A DNA stretch of 42,316 nt from a virus. Under the pieces are notes generated by a model. It had not been told where the DNA came from. It ran no database searches and saw nothing but the letters and a program-made list of their open reading frames with translations. Positions 16,591 to 24,359 of the stretch are shown here, piece after piece (position 1 is the first letter of the stretch; each line of letters begins with the position of its first letter). The stretch lies in the IMG/VR virus record IMGVR_UViG_3300042502_001936, positions 1 through 42,316 of that record; one strand, 5' to 3'. The position numbers were made by a program, and so were the translations under genes.

Positions 16591-17145
16591 ATGTCAAAAA
16601 TTATAACAAAAAGACAATTAAATACCTTAATCGAATCTACATTAAAAGAGTATGTTCGAGACGAAGACGCTATTTACGCAATGCCAGGTGGTGAGGAATT
16701 TATGAACAAAATGGACCAAGAATACAATCCAAATTCACCTTCTGAGTATCATAGAGATATTGATAAAAAGAATCAAGAAGCAGAAAAAAACAAGGCTAAT
16801 ACTAATGAAGACTATATGGAAGATAAAACTTGTTCTGAGTGTGGTGGAGTAATTAAAGAAGGTCTTTGTGAGTCTGGGTGTGGGTCACAAATGGAAGAAG
16901 GTAGTTACATGAAAGAAGACGAACTTGAGGAGGGTAACGCTTTTTCAGGAGCATTAGAAACAGCTAGAAAAGAAGGTAAAACTGAGTTTGAATTTAATGG
17001 TAAAACTTATCCTGTTGAGGGTGAGGATAAGGTTAAAGAATCAGTTAAAGATTTAGCCGAATCAGTTACAAAAACTTTTAACCCTTCATTCTTAACTGAA
17101 AATATGGATAACTTTAATAAGTTAATTAATTACAGAAACAAATAA
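16591..17145 (+). CDS. Putative tagged virion protein with zinc-ribbon-like segment
   Basis: 184 aa, not assigned to a family. The N-terminus SKIITKRQLNTLIESTLKEY is an amphipathic helix of the type repeated on other proteins in this window. Residues 81-97 (CSECGGVIKEGLCESGCG) hold four cysteines in a CxxC...CxxxC arrangement that could bind zinc. DELEEG follows at about 110-115 and then NAFSGALETARKEGKTEFEF, ending in a KTYPVEG strand. LEE-G matches the (I/L)xE-(A/G) cleavage rule of T4 prohead protease, so this may be an internal head protein matured by cleavage. It is acidic and probably elongated. The next gene, 11 nt on, repeats the tag and the LEEG site. Confidence 0.65.
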   Translation: MSKIITKRQLNTLIESTLKEYVRDEDAIYAMPGGEEFMNKMDQEYNPNSPSEYHRDIDKKNQEAEKNKANTNEDYMEDKTCSECGGVIKEGLCESGCGSQMEEGSYMKEDELEEGNAFSGALETARKEGKTEFEFNGKTYPVEGEDKVKESVKDLAESVTKTFNPSFLTENMDNFNKLINYRNK

Positions 17146-17156
17146 AAAAAAATAAA

Positions 17157-17756
17157 ATGAGTAAGATTAGATATAAAATCAGAAAAGAACAACTAGAAAG
17201 AGTTGTGGAATCTTTTGTAATGGAATCTACAGAAGGTAAGATGATAGTTAAAGACGCTGCCAAAAAACATAAAATGAATATGGGAGCTGAACAAAATGAT
17301 GATATGGGTGATGGAATGAAAAAAGCTCCTGTATCTAAAAAACACAAAATGAAACAAGCTCCTGAAGTTAAGAAAAACATTCATGGAAAAGTTTCTGAAT
17401 CTAGAATGGCAGAAATTAAAAACATAATGGAAACTTATGGAATTACTGAAGACGAACTAGAAGAAGGTATGATTTTTAAAACACCAGAAGAACTTATGGC
17501 TAGAGGACAAAAAATAATTTCTATGGACTCAAACGCTGAAAGAATTTACAACACTATTAAAAGAGATGAAAGTAAGTATGGTGAAAACTCAGCTAATAAA
17601 TATTTAATATTTATTGGAAAAAGTAAGGGTAGAATGCTTTACGCTACTTGGGATAAAGGTCTTATGGCTCCAGATAAAACAATGGGTTATTGGATTGAAA
17701 GAGGTAAACCTAGAAGTGGTTATGACAAATCTACTGGTAGTGGAACCGAACTATAA
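17157..17756 (+). CDS. Putative tagged virion protein with basic linker
   Basis: 199 aa, unknown function. The start YKIRKEQLERVVESF is a variant of the amphipathic tag. Residues about 28-75 form a Lys/Met-rich low-complexity linker with two KKHKM repeats, likely disordered and possibly DNA-binding. EDELEEG (about 99-105) is the same putative prohead-protease site as in the preceding gene. The remaining 95 residues (FKTPEELMARGQKI, KYLIFIGKSKGRMLYATW) form a compact domain of unknown fold. The pair probably arose by duplication of the tag-plus-cleavage-site arrangement rather than of the cargo. Transcription stops at a strong hairpin (17763-17789). Confidence 0.65.
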   Translation: MSKIRYKIRKEQLERVVESFVMESTEGKMIVKDAAKKHKMNMGAEQNDDMGDGMKKAPVSKKHKMKQAPEVKKNIHGKVSESRMAEIKNIMETYGITEDELEEGMIFKTPEELMARGQKIISMDSNAERIYNTIKRDESKYGENSANKYLIFIGKSKGRMLYATWDKGLMAPDKTMGYWIERGKPRSGYDKSTGSGTEL

Positions 17757-17762
17757 AATTAT

Positions 17763-17789
17763 AAAAACCCCTTTTAAAGGGGTTTTTTT
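17763..17789. terminator. Bidirectional terminator
   Basis: Arms AAAAACCCCTTT and AAAGGGGTTTTT, flanked by T runs on both strands. It serves the plus gene ending at 17756 and the minus gene ending at 17788. Confidence 0.85.
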
Positions 17790-18108
17790 ATTTATCACCG
17801 TTAAGTCCCTCAAAAAATTTATAATGGTCTTCCAATGACATGTTATTTACATGTACAATATCTGAGTACAATTGGTACTTGTTATTGAAAAATAAACCTG
17901 ACAATAAAAAAACAATAAAAAAAGGTAGTGTGACGTTCATTGGTGTCATAGTTAACATAGTTAAGGTGACAAAAGACAAACCAAAAGAATGTTTTGTAAT
18001 TAAACCAAGAATATTTTTTTTACGCAAATTACTTTCTTTTTGCTTTTTGTACTCAATCTCCTGTTCAGGGGTTAGTCTAAATTGTTCTTTAAAATCTTCT
18101 AGTGTCAT
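17788..18108 (-). CDS. Small membrane protein with two transmembrane helices
   Basis: 106 aa, unknown function. The N-terminal 35 residues are charged (MTLEDFKEQFRLTPEQEIEY, then KKQKESNLRKK), followed by two hydrophobic stretches (about 43-57 and 59-74, TLPFFIVFLLSGLFF) separated by a short turn, and a polar tail. The orientation is likely cytoplasmic N- and C-terminus. A frame on the opposite strand is also open, but this reading gives a normal amino-acid composition and helical hydrophilic head, and ends in a shared terminator. A holin or other lysis role is possible from the layout alone; there is no specific motif. It is divergent from the HAD gene at 18174. Confidence 0.6.
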   Translation of the reverse strand: MTLEDFKEQFRLTPEQEIEYKKQKESNLRKKNILGLITKHSFGLSFVTLTMLTMTPMNVTLPFFIVFLLSGLFFNNKYQLYSDIVHVNNMSLEDHYKFFEGLNGDK

Positions 18109-18137
18109 AACTTTATCTATTTTTTATCAAATATAAC

Positions 18138-18147
18138 AATATTTATC
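18138..18147 (+). promoter_or_regulatory. Late-promoter-like motif before the HAD gene
   Basis: AATATTTATC, 26 nt upstream of the ATG at 18174, in the divergent 65-bp gap. Confidence 0.5.
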
Positions 18148-18173
18148 TATATATCATAAATATTTTAAAAAAT

Positions 18174-19034
18174 ATGAAAAAAATTATTTTAACAGAATCA
18201 CAAAAAATAAAACTACAACAATATCTTAAAGAAGAAAAAAATATTCGTATGTATGTTTTTGATTGGGATGACAACATTTTAAGGATGCCTACAGAGGTTA
18301 AAATGGAGAAGAATGAAAACGGTAAGTGGGTCCCATTAAGAGTTTCCACAGAAGATTTTGCTCATTTTAGAACTGACCCTAATTATAGAACAACCCCTGA
18401 TTCATTTTCCGATTTTACAAATAATGAGGCTTTTTTAATTGACGCAAAAAAAGCTATTAATAATAAAAGTTTTGCACCAAGTTACAAAAAATTTATTGAA
18501 TCATTAATATACGCAAACCCATTCGCAATTAATACTGCTAGGGGTCATAGTCCAAACACATTAAAAGAGGGGGTAAAACTTTTCATTCAAACGGTATTAA
18601 GTGATGATGAAAAAATGATGATGATTAATAATATCAAAAAAGAATTACCACAAAGTTTAGTAAAAGGATTAAACAATAAACAATTAATAGATTTATATTT
18701 AGATGAGATGGGTGAGTTTTACCCTGTTACTTCTGAAGAGTTTGGTGATAGGTTTGGCCTTAATGTAAAAGGTGGGGCTTCAAATCCTGAAAATTCTAAA
18801 AAAGTGGCTATTGCTCACTTTGTAGAAAAGGTGTTTAAAAACGTAGAAAAATTAATCCAAAGTGGTGAATATACAAAAGTATCTTTTGGTTTTTCTGATG
18901 ATGATGTTAGAAATGTTAAAGCTACGGTTGAGTTACTGGAAGATGAATTATCTAAAATGTATCCTGAAATACACTTTGTTATATATGATACATCTGACGG
19001 TGGGAATAAAAAAATAGTTATTGAGAAAGAATGA
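18174..19034 (+). CDS. HAD-superfamily phosphatase with N-terminal tag
   Basis: 286 aa. HAD motifs: motif I DWDDN (Asp30 and Asp32), motif II Thr121 in INTARGH, motif III Lys209/210 in SKKVAIAHF, motif IV SDDD (241-244) in VSFGFSDDDVRNV. A helical cap lies between motifs II and III. This gives a phosphohydrolase; the substrate could be a nucleic-acid end, a nucleotide or a small phosphorylated metabolite. The N-terminus KKIILTESQKIKLQQYLKEE is related to the amphipathic tag seen on neighbouring putative virion proteins, so the enzyme may travel inside the particle. Its stop codon overlaps the start of the lipoprotein gene (ATGA). Confidence 0.8.
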   Translation: MKKIILTESQKIKLQQYLKEEKNIRMYVFDWDDNILRMPTEVKMEKNENGKWVPLRVSTEDFAHFRTDPNYRTTPDSFSDFTNNEAFLIDAKKAINNKSFAPSYKKFIESLIYANPFAINTARGHSPNTLKEGVKLFIQTVLSDDEKMMMINNIKKELPQSLVKGLNNKQLIDLYLDEMGEFYPVTSEEFGDRFGLNVKGGASNPENSKKVAIAHFVEKVFKNVEKLIQSGEYTKVSFGFSDDDVRNVKATVELLEDELSKMYPEIHFVIYDTSDGGNKKIVIEKE

Positions 19035-19150
19035 GGTTAATTTTAATAATATTAGGTGTCACTATTTTATTTTCTTGTAAAAGTACAAGAAATGGTGATT
19101 GTGATGCTTACAGTAAAAATGAAGTAAAAAGTGAAGTTAATCAGATGTAA
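19031..19150 (+). CDS. Mini lipoprotein (39 aa)
   Basis: The start ATG at 19031 overlaps the HAD gene's stop by 4 nt and the gene ends at 19150. It encodes a short signal peptide, MRLILIILGVTILFSC, with a lipobox LFSC (cysteine 16), followed by only 23 hydrophilic residues (KSTRNGDCDAYSKNEVKSEV). This is the layout of a lipid-anchored periplasmic or outer-membrane peptide. Phage outer spanins can be this small, and superinfection-blocking lipoproteins are another option; neither can be proven from sequence. The GTG start of the next gene lies inside it, in another frame. The clear lipobox and tight overlap argue for a real gene despite its size. Confidence 0.6.
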   Translation: MRLILIILGVTILFSCKSTRNGDCDAYSKNEVKSEVNQM

Positions 19151-20075
19151 TACTTGTGAAGATGTTGTTAGATTAGTACATACTAAGTGGAAGACTTGTG
19201 AATGTGGTAAATCTGGTGGTCAATACAATGACGATTTAATTAGTGCTACTATCGGTGGTGACTGTGAAGTTATAGGTTTAAGAAATGATTTTTTTAAAGA
19301 ACAACCATTTTCTAAAAAAAGAAATGGTAAAGACGTAATCATACAAGGTGAATACTTGGGTGATAATCAGATACACAGAATCAAATCAGGAAAAGGACCA
19401 AAATTAAAAATGGAAATTAAAGATAATGGTGATGGAACACATGATATTATCTTTAAAGATAAACGAGATTATACTGTAAATGTAAAAGGTAGTGATAAAA
19501 AGCCCAAAGAACTAAAGGGGGTAACATCTAATACCGAACCAAGTTTTAAAGATAAAAAGGTTAAAAAAGAATCTTTTATTTCTATTAAAAAAATAATTAA
19601 AGAAGAGATGGAAGATTTTGAATGGACAAATCAAATAGACCCATTAGAAAACTTTAAGGAATTCTTTTACGGTACTGGTGAATACGAATCTAATAGAAAA
19701 AATTCTCCAGGTATTTATATTGCTCGTGATATTAAATGGTGGTACAATTGGATTCATGAGATTGAAATGTCTCACGCCAGTTTTTTAGAAGATATTGAAG
19801 ACTTAAATAACATGGTACATGACTTAGTTAATCCAATAGATGGTTCAGAAAAATATCGAATCTTAGCTATAGACGTATATTCTTACCTTTCACCCACAAG
19901 ACATTTAGGTGGTAAAAATTATTTACAAGATTCAGCTAGAACAATAGTTGATGGTTATGAAACATTAGGTCTTTTTGCTAAAAAAAATAATTTAACTCTT
20001 TTAGAAACTTTATTTATTTTTGAACAGTTCTTGGATAAAATGCGTCATGAAGGTAAACCTTTACACAAAAATTAA
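19131..20075 (+). CDS. Putative multi-domain virion protein with N-terminal zinc ribbon
   Basis: 314 aa starting with GTG at 19131 (in-frame TAA at 19125 rules out an upstream start). Residues 1-45 resemble a zinc ribbon: MKLIRCNTCEDVVRL, then CECGKSGGQY, four cysteines. A central beta-rich part (IKDNGDGTHDIIFKDK) is followed by a Lys-rich linker and an internal copy of the amphipathic tag, SFISIKKIIKEEMEDFEW (about residues 150-167). The last 145 residues are helical and aromatic (DIKWWYNWIHEIEMSHASF). No family is recognised for that part. The placement of the tag in the middle suggests a fusion of two formerly separate proteins, with the second half being the tagged unit. Confidence 0.6.
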   Translation: MKLIRCNTCEDVVRLVHTKWKTCECGKSGGQYNDDLISATIGGDCEVIGLRNDFFKEQPFSKKRNGKDVIIQGEYLGDNQIHRIKSGKGPKLKMEIKDNGDGTHDIIFKDKRDYTVNVKGSDKKPKELKGVTSNTEPSFKDKKVKKESFISIKKIIKEEMEDFEWTNQIDPLENFKEFFYGTGEYESNRKNSPGIYIARDIKWWYNWIHEIEMSHASFLEDIEDLNNMVHDLVNPIDGSEKYRILAIDVYSYLSPTRHLGGKNYLQDSARTIVDGYETLGLFAKKNNLTLLETLFIFEQFLDKMRHEGKPLHKN

Positions 20076-20083
20076 TAGAATAT

Positions 20084-20110
20084 AAAAAAAGGGTCCGAAG
20101 ACCCTTTTTT
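20084..20110. terminator. Bidirectional terminator
   Basis: Stem AAAAAAGGGTC / GACCCTTTTTT with a CGAA tetraloop. It serves the plus gene ending at 20075 and the minus clpP-like gene ending at 20109. Confidence 0.85.
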
Positions 20111-20798
20111 ATTTTTTCTTGACTTTACCAATTACCTCATCAATAATACCATATTCCAAAGCTTCATCAGAGCTTAACCATAAATCACGTTGAGCGTCTT
20201 TTTCAACTTGTGAAGGTTTTTTACCACAATACTCACCCAAAAGTTCAAACAACAATTTGTTTGTTTTTTCCCATTCAATCATAGTAATACGTGCGTCTTG
20301 GATATTACCCCCAGCACCACCACTAGATTGGTGTAACATTGTTTTTGAAAAACGTAGAGAACTTCTCATACCTTTTGTACCCGCTCCTAAAAGGACTGAA
20401 CCCATTGAAGCTGCCATACCCGTGTTAATTGTTTGGATTTTTGTGTCAATATAGTTCATTACGTCAACCATAGAGAGACCTGATTTAACAGAACCACCTG
20501 GACTATCAATGTGCATTGTGATTGTTTTCTTTGGGTCTTGTTGTGACAAGAAAAGAAGTTGTGCCTGTACCGTGATAGCCATTCTATCATCAACAGGACC
20601 AGCACACCAAATAATTCTATCCATCATCAATCTATCGAATACTGACATTGCTGCAACGTTCATCTGACGTTCTTCAATAATTGTTGGGGTAACTGAACCA
20701 ATCACGTTTGGTATTGCTGATTGAAAATTTTGGTAGTCGTGTAGGGTTTGTGAGCCAATACCCATATGCTTTATTGCATATTTATCAAATTCTGTCAT
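20109..20798 (-). CDS. clpP: ClpP-type serine protease
   Basis: 229 aa with the complete catalytic triad of ClpP: Ser131 in NTGMAASMGSV, His156 in MLHQSSGG, and Asp205 in QRDLWLS. Other family marks are IDSPGGSV (97-104) and SSDEALEYGIIDEVIG. ClpP forms a barrel that degrades unfolded proteins delivered by a Clp ATPase. Phage ClpP-like enzymes also serve as prohead proteases, but this one has no obvious scaffold neighbour. It is the only minus gene in this stretch, so it may be acquired. It carries about 45 residues in front of the usual fold, possibly a propeptide. No ATPase gene is present in the window, so a host ClpX/ClpA partner would be needed for canonical function. Confidence 0.92.
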   Translation of the reverse strand: MTEFDKYAIKHMGIGSQTLHDYQNFQSAIPNVIGSVTPTIIEERQMNVAAMSVFDRLMMDRIIWCAGPVDDRMAITVQAQLLFLSQQDPKKTITMHIDSPGGSVKSGLSMVDVMNYIDTKIQTINTGMAASMGSVLLGAGTKGMRSSLRFSKTMLHQSSGGAGGNIQDARITMIEWEKTNKLLFELLGEYCGKKPSQVEKDAQRDLWLSSDEALEYGIIDEVIGKVKKK

Positions 20799-20832
20799 AT
20801 TTTATCTTTTATTATTTTTTTCTTAAAACAAG

Positions 20833-20843
20833 AATATTTATAA
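20833..20843 (+). promoter_or_regulatory. Late-promoter-like motif before the 806-aa protein
   Basis: AATATTTATAA, exact consensus, 16 nt upstream of the ATG at 20860. Confidence 0.55.
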
Positions 20844-20859
20844 TAAAACAATTTGTCAA

Positions 20860-23280
20860 ATGAAAAAACCTAATTACGATAATGCTTTAACTCTTTTGTT
20901 TGAAAATAAAGAAAGCAATGAATTAGAATACAACATACTTACCCTTGAGGGTGAAGACTTATATAGAGAACTAGCTTTTATTTTAACAGAACTTTCATTA
21001 ATTGATAGGAATAGTGGTAAAAAAATTATTTCTGAAGGTGAAAGAAGATTAATGGAAGAAAGTTTCATGTCTAGTTTAAGAGATTCATGGAAAAATTTAT
21101 GGGGAACTGCTAATAAACAAGCTCAACAAAATACAGGGAAAAATTTAACAGCACAACAACAACAAGCAATACAACAATCTCAAAAAGCTGTAGCTGATGC
21201 TACTCAAATATGTATCGAAAGAAAAGAAGCTGATTGGGAAGTTTATGGTACCGATAAAACCGACAAGAGTGAGGAAGCTAAAAAGGTTTGGATGCAGAAA
21301 CAAATTAAATCTTGTGTTGAGGAAGTTCTTAGAGGTAGTAAAGGACAATCTATTATTGGTAAATTGGGAGATTTTTTACGTGATACTGTAGTTGGTAAAG
21401 TTTTAGTTGGTGTTATTGCTATAGGTGCTATGGCTTATGTAACAGGAGCTATTGGTTCACATACTAAAACTACTACAAAACAAGTTGATGACGGTAATGT
21501 AGATGTTTCTGATAGTGTAGTTAAAAACGCTTCTGATAGTACTTTAGATAATCAAGTACATGTTAAGGTTAATCCTGATGGTGGTATAGTTAAAGTTAAG
21601 GTTGGTTCCGATGGTAGTACCGTTGGTGTAATAGAAAGGGACCACGGAGTTACCGATTTAAAACCTGACCAAGTACAACAAGTTGCTGACAATATTATTA
21701 AAACAATAAAAGATGTTAACAAAGACCCAGACTTAGGTGGGAAACAAGTTAAATCTATCACATTAAAATTCCATTCTGATAAATCTAATACTGATGGTAA
21801 TGCTGATTCTGACAATGATGGTGTTCCTGACAGTAATGATTGTAAGGGAGGACCTTGTGCTGAAACACATAATCAGAAAACTATTGACTCTGTTTTGAAA
21901 TTAGTAAAACAAGGTTTAGAAAAAGATGGTATTACAACAAAAGTTAAAGTTAAATCAGAAATTGGTGGTTTAGCTAAAGACCAAGTAAGTAAAAATAGTA
22001 CTGACGCGAAAGCGGAACAAGGAACTACTGTAAGTGTCGATGGTATAGATGCCCCTATTAAAACTGTTAAAGATACTAGTTTTCAACAAGGACCTTATGG
22101 ACCATTAGTGGATAACCCACCAGCACCAGTTCCTAAAGCTTGTTATTTAGTTTTAAATGGTAAAAAAGTTACTTTAGGTAATGGTGATTACATTTATTTC
22201 TACGGTAAGTTAGTAAATAAAAAAATACAAACAAAAAAAGACGGTCAGACATTTGAAGGTATGATTATTAAAGGTAGTGAAGCTGCTGGAGATACTGATT
22301 ATGATTTAAAAGTATTGGGTGGATTCACACTTGAGGAAAATGCTTCTGGAATAAATAAAGGTAGATATCTATCTGTACAAGTTAATAAACCTGAAGGTAT
22401 TAAAGGTATGTATTTAATTGCATGTGGTACTGAAGGTGAAGGTGGTCAAGGTGGAGAAGACGTTGGCAGAGGTGAGGACAAACCTATTAAAGGTGGTGAT
22501 GAACCAATACAAGGTGACGAACCAATTGTAGAACCTATGGTACCAACTGATTTCTTACAAGGTAACAGAAATATGCAATTAGCTTATTTGGCTAGTAACT
22601 TCTTACCTGAAGGAAAAGATTTTTGGTCAAACATGTACATTAAAAAAGGAACAGTAATCCCTAGTGGGTTTTTAGATGCCGCTCTAAACCAAGGTAAATA
22701 TGACCCTGAAAAATATTTAACAGCTTTTTATAATAAACTTAAAAAAGATAATTCACTTACTAGAGATATTAATCTTGGTGCGTGGTTAGCTAAAGTACGT
22801 AGTACAGAAAATTTAGGTTTAATAAAATGGGTTAGGAATACAAGAAAAGGTATTGGTAGTTTTATTAAAAATTTACAAAAATCATTCCCTGAGTTTGGTA
22901 TTGGTAAAAGACAAAAAGCTAAATCTGTTAGACCAGGTGCTGAAGGACAAGCTATGGGATTGGCAGGTGAATCTTTAAATGGTAGAGTTGATTTAATTAA
23001 TGAATTAAGTGGTTCCGCTGAACAAGCTGGTTTTGACCAAAATCAGTTTATGAAAAATTTACCACAATTTATGGCTATGTTAAGTGCAATGTATTACAGC
23101 GTTGGGGGTACTAAATTACCGTACGACAAGGAAGCTGTATTACAAAAATGTAAAAAATATGGATGTAAAACAGGTGGTGGTACCAAATATAAGAAAACAA
23201 AGTCAGATGACTATAAATTTTTAGAATCTAATTCACCTTTAAAAGAAGAATTAAATAGAATAAAAAAGTTGATGAAATAA
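20860..23280 (+). CDS. Large putative virion protein with TM helix and TSP3-like calcium motif
   Basis: 806 aa, unknown function. Residues 1-170 are charged and helical (Gln-rich at about 85-110). Residues about 177-200 (KVLVGVIAIGAMAYVTGAIG) form a transmembrane helix. About 310-332 contain SDNDGVPDSNDCKGGPC, a thrombospondin type-3-like calcium-binding loop. A beta-rich domain follows (CYLVLNGKKVTLGNGDYIYF), then a Gly/Glu low-complexity linker (about 525-560) and a helical region with SFIKNLQKSFPEFGI. The last residues (SPLKEELNRIKKLMK) are an amphipathic tail similar to the tag on its neighbours. Late expression and genomic position suggest a structural or ejected protein; a membrane-inserting channel function is possible given the TM helix. 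Confidence 0.55.
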   Translation: MKKPNYDNALTLLFENKESNELEYNILTLEGEDLYRELAFILTELSLIDRNSGKKIISEGERRLMEESFMSSLRDSWKNLWGTANKQAQQNTGKNLTAQQQQAIQQSQKAVADATQICIERKEADWEVYGTDKTDKSEEAKKVWMQKQIKSCVEEVLRGSKGQSIIGKLGDFLRDTVVGKVLVGVIAIGAMAYVTGAIGSHTKTTTKQVDDGNVDVSDSVVKNASDSTLDNQVHVKVNPDGGIVKVKVGSDGSTVGVIERDHGVTDLKPDQVQQVADNIIKTIKDVNKDPDLGGKQVKSITLKFHSDKSNTDGNADSDNDGVPDSNDCKGGPCAETHNQKTIDSVLKLVKQGLEKDGITTKVKVKSEIGGLAKDQVSKNSTDAKAEQGTTVSVDGIDAPIKTVKDTSFQQGPYGPLVDNPPAPVPKACYLVLNGKKVTLGNGDYIYFYGKLVNKKIQTKKDGQTFEGMIIKGSEAAGDTDYDLKVLGGFTLEENASGINKGRYLSVQVNKPEGIKGMYLIACGTEGEGGQGGEDVGRGEDKPIKGGDEPIQGDEPIVEPMVPTDFLQGNRNMQLAYLASNFLPEGKDFWSNMYIKKGTVIPSGFLDAALNQGKYDPEKYLTAFYNKLKKDNSLTRDINLGAWLAKVRSTENLGLIKWVRNTRKGIGSFIKNLQKSFPEFGIGKRQKAKSVRPGAEGQAMGLAGESLNGRVDLINELSGSAEQAGFDQNQFMKNLPQFMAMLSAMYYSVGGTKLPYDKEAVLQKCKKYGCKTGGGTKYKKTKSDDYKFLESNSPLKEELNRIKKLMK

Positions 23281-23300
23281 AAATAAAATATTTTATCAGC

Positions 23301-23310
23301 ATATTTATAA
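23301..23310 (+). promoter_or_regulatory. Late-promoter-like motif before the tail tube
   Basis: ATATTTATAA, 35 nt upstream of the ATG at 23346, with an A-rich leader in between. Confidence 0.5.
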
Positions 23311-23345
23311 TTAAACATAACAAAAAATTAAAAAAAAATTAAACT

Positions 23346-23834
23346 ATGGCAGATTTGTTAATGAGAATGCCTGTTCCTTACGAACCAAAGAAAAAGAATA
23401 GGTTTATATTTAGATTCCCTACACCATTGGGTATCCAAGAATGGTTTGTATCAACAGGTGCTAGACCGACTTATACAGCAGAAGAAACTGAGATTCAATT
23501 CTTAAATACTTCTACTTTTGTAATTGGTAGATTTACTTGGGAAACAATCGATGTTACTTTCCGTGACCCAATCGGTCCTTCAGCTACTCAAGCACTTATG
23601 GAGTGGGTTCGCCTTCACTCTGAATCTGTTACAGGTAGACAAGGTTACGCAGCTGGTTACAAGAAAGATGTAGAGTTGGAGTTGTTAGACCCAACAGGAG
23701 TTGTTATCGAAAAGTGGATTCTACAAGGTACAATGATTACTTCAGCTAACTTTGGTGATTTGGATTACTCTTCATCAGATATCGCTGATATCTCTGTTAC
23801 TTTAAGATTTGACAGAGCAATTAGTGTATTCTGA
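23346..23834 (+). CDS. Tail tube protein (T4 gp19-like)
   Basis: 162 aa, matching T4 gp19 in size (163 aa) and pattern: KNRFIFRFPTPLGIQEWFV at the front, ETIDVTFRDPIGPSATQAL in the centre, MEWVRLHSESVTGRQGYAAG, and LDYSSSDIADISVTLRFD at the C-terminus. The product stacks as hexameric rings inside the sheath to form the tube through which DNA passes. Codon use is comparatively C/G-rich, as in the sheath, consistent with high expression. In T4 the tube gene directly follows the sheath; here 6.8 kb of accessory genes separate them. A hairpin follows 24 nt after the stop. Confidence 0.95.
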   Translation: MADLLMRMPVPYEPKKKNRFIFRFPTPLGIQEWFVSTGARPTYTAEETEIQFLNTSTFVIGRFTWETIDVTFRDPIGPSATQALMEWVRLHSESVTGRQGYAAGYKKDVELELLDPTGVVIEKWILQGTMITSANFGDLDYSSSDIADISVTLRFDRAISVF

Positions 23835-23857
23835 TATTTCTTTATTGAACATAAATT

Positions 23858-23900
23858 ATACCCCTTTTATAAATTTTTATATGAAAGGGGTATTTTTATT
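23858..23900. terminator. Bidirectional terminator after the tail tube
   Basis: Arms ATACCCCTTT and AAAGGGGTAT with a 16-nt loop and a T-rich flank. It separates the tube transcript from the convergent oxygenase gene ending at 23896. Confidence 0.75.
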
Positions 23901-24345
23901 TACTTATTATCCTAAAACCAATTAATTTTTTATTAAAAGTATTATCTCCTACTAAAAAATTTTGACTTTTATGATATAAACCTATATTGAATATTACTAA
24001 ACGGTTTAATTTATTTTCAACTAATTGTTCATCAGCACCATCAAAGAAAATAGTACCTCCATTTGGTACTTCATTTAAATAAATAAACATTTTATATTTT
24101 TCATTACGTATTTTTTTATCTAAATGTTTATTTACCGGTTCTGAGTTATTTGTCTTTGTTACATTATTATATAGACCAATCCAATCAGAATTTATATTTT
24201 GTATTTTTTCTTTATTTTCTTCCCAAAAATTATTAACAAAATTTTTATCACCAATAATACCTTGTCCATAAAAATTATCAATGTAGTCTTGGCAAGTTTT
24301 TAAAACTTCATCAGATAAAAAATTGTCTATATAAATAACGTCCAT
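23896..24345 (-). CDS. 2-oxoglutarate/Fe(II)-dependent dioxygenase (prolyl hydroxylase-like)
   Basis: 149 aa. The iron triad is visible: His74 and Asp76 in NKHLDKK, His125 in GLYHKSQNF. Arg145 in LIGFRI would bind 2-oxoglutarate. Other family features are an initial VIYIDNFLSDEVL helix and FIYLNEVPNGGTIFF. Such enzymes hydroxylate proteins, nucleic acids or small molecules; small phage versions are frequent in aquatic phages, with substrates mostly unknown. The start is fixed by the domain, which begins right at the first residues. The late-type motif sits only 2 nt upstream of the ATG, so if it is a promoter the transcript would start inside the gene; another promoter may be used. The gene converges on the tail tube. 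Confidence 0.85.
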   Translation of the reverse strand: MDVIYIDNFLSDEVLKTCQDYIDNFYGQGIIGDKNFVNNFWEENKEKIQNINSDWIGLYNNVTKTNNSEPVNKHLDKKIRNEKYKMFIYLNEVPNGGTIFFDGADEQLVENKLNRLVIFNIGLYHKSQNFLVGDNTFNKKLIGFRIISK

Positions 24346-24347
24346 AT

Positions 24348-24359
24348 TTATAAATATTT
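24348..24359 (-). promoter_or_regulatory. Motif of late-promoter type abutting the oxygenase start
   Basis: Minus-strand AAATATTTATAA, 2 nt before the ATG. The region is nearly palindromic, with the core also readable on the plus strand at 24344-24353. The spacing does not fit the other copies. Confidence 0.3.

Noticed and set aside
17840-18136. Open plus-strand frame opposite the small membrane protein
   Set aside because: The minus-strand reading has a normal charged head, two clean hydrophobic helices and a shared terminator; the plus reading looks like an antisense shadow.
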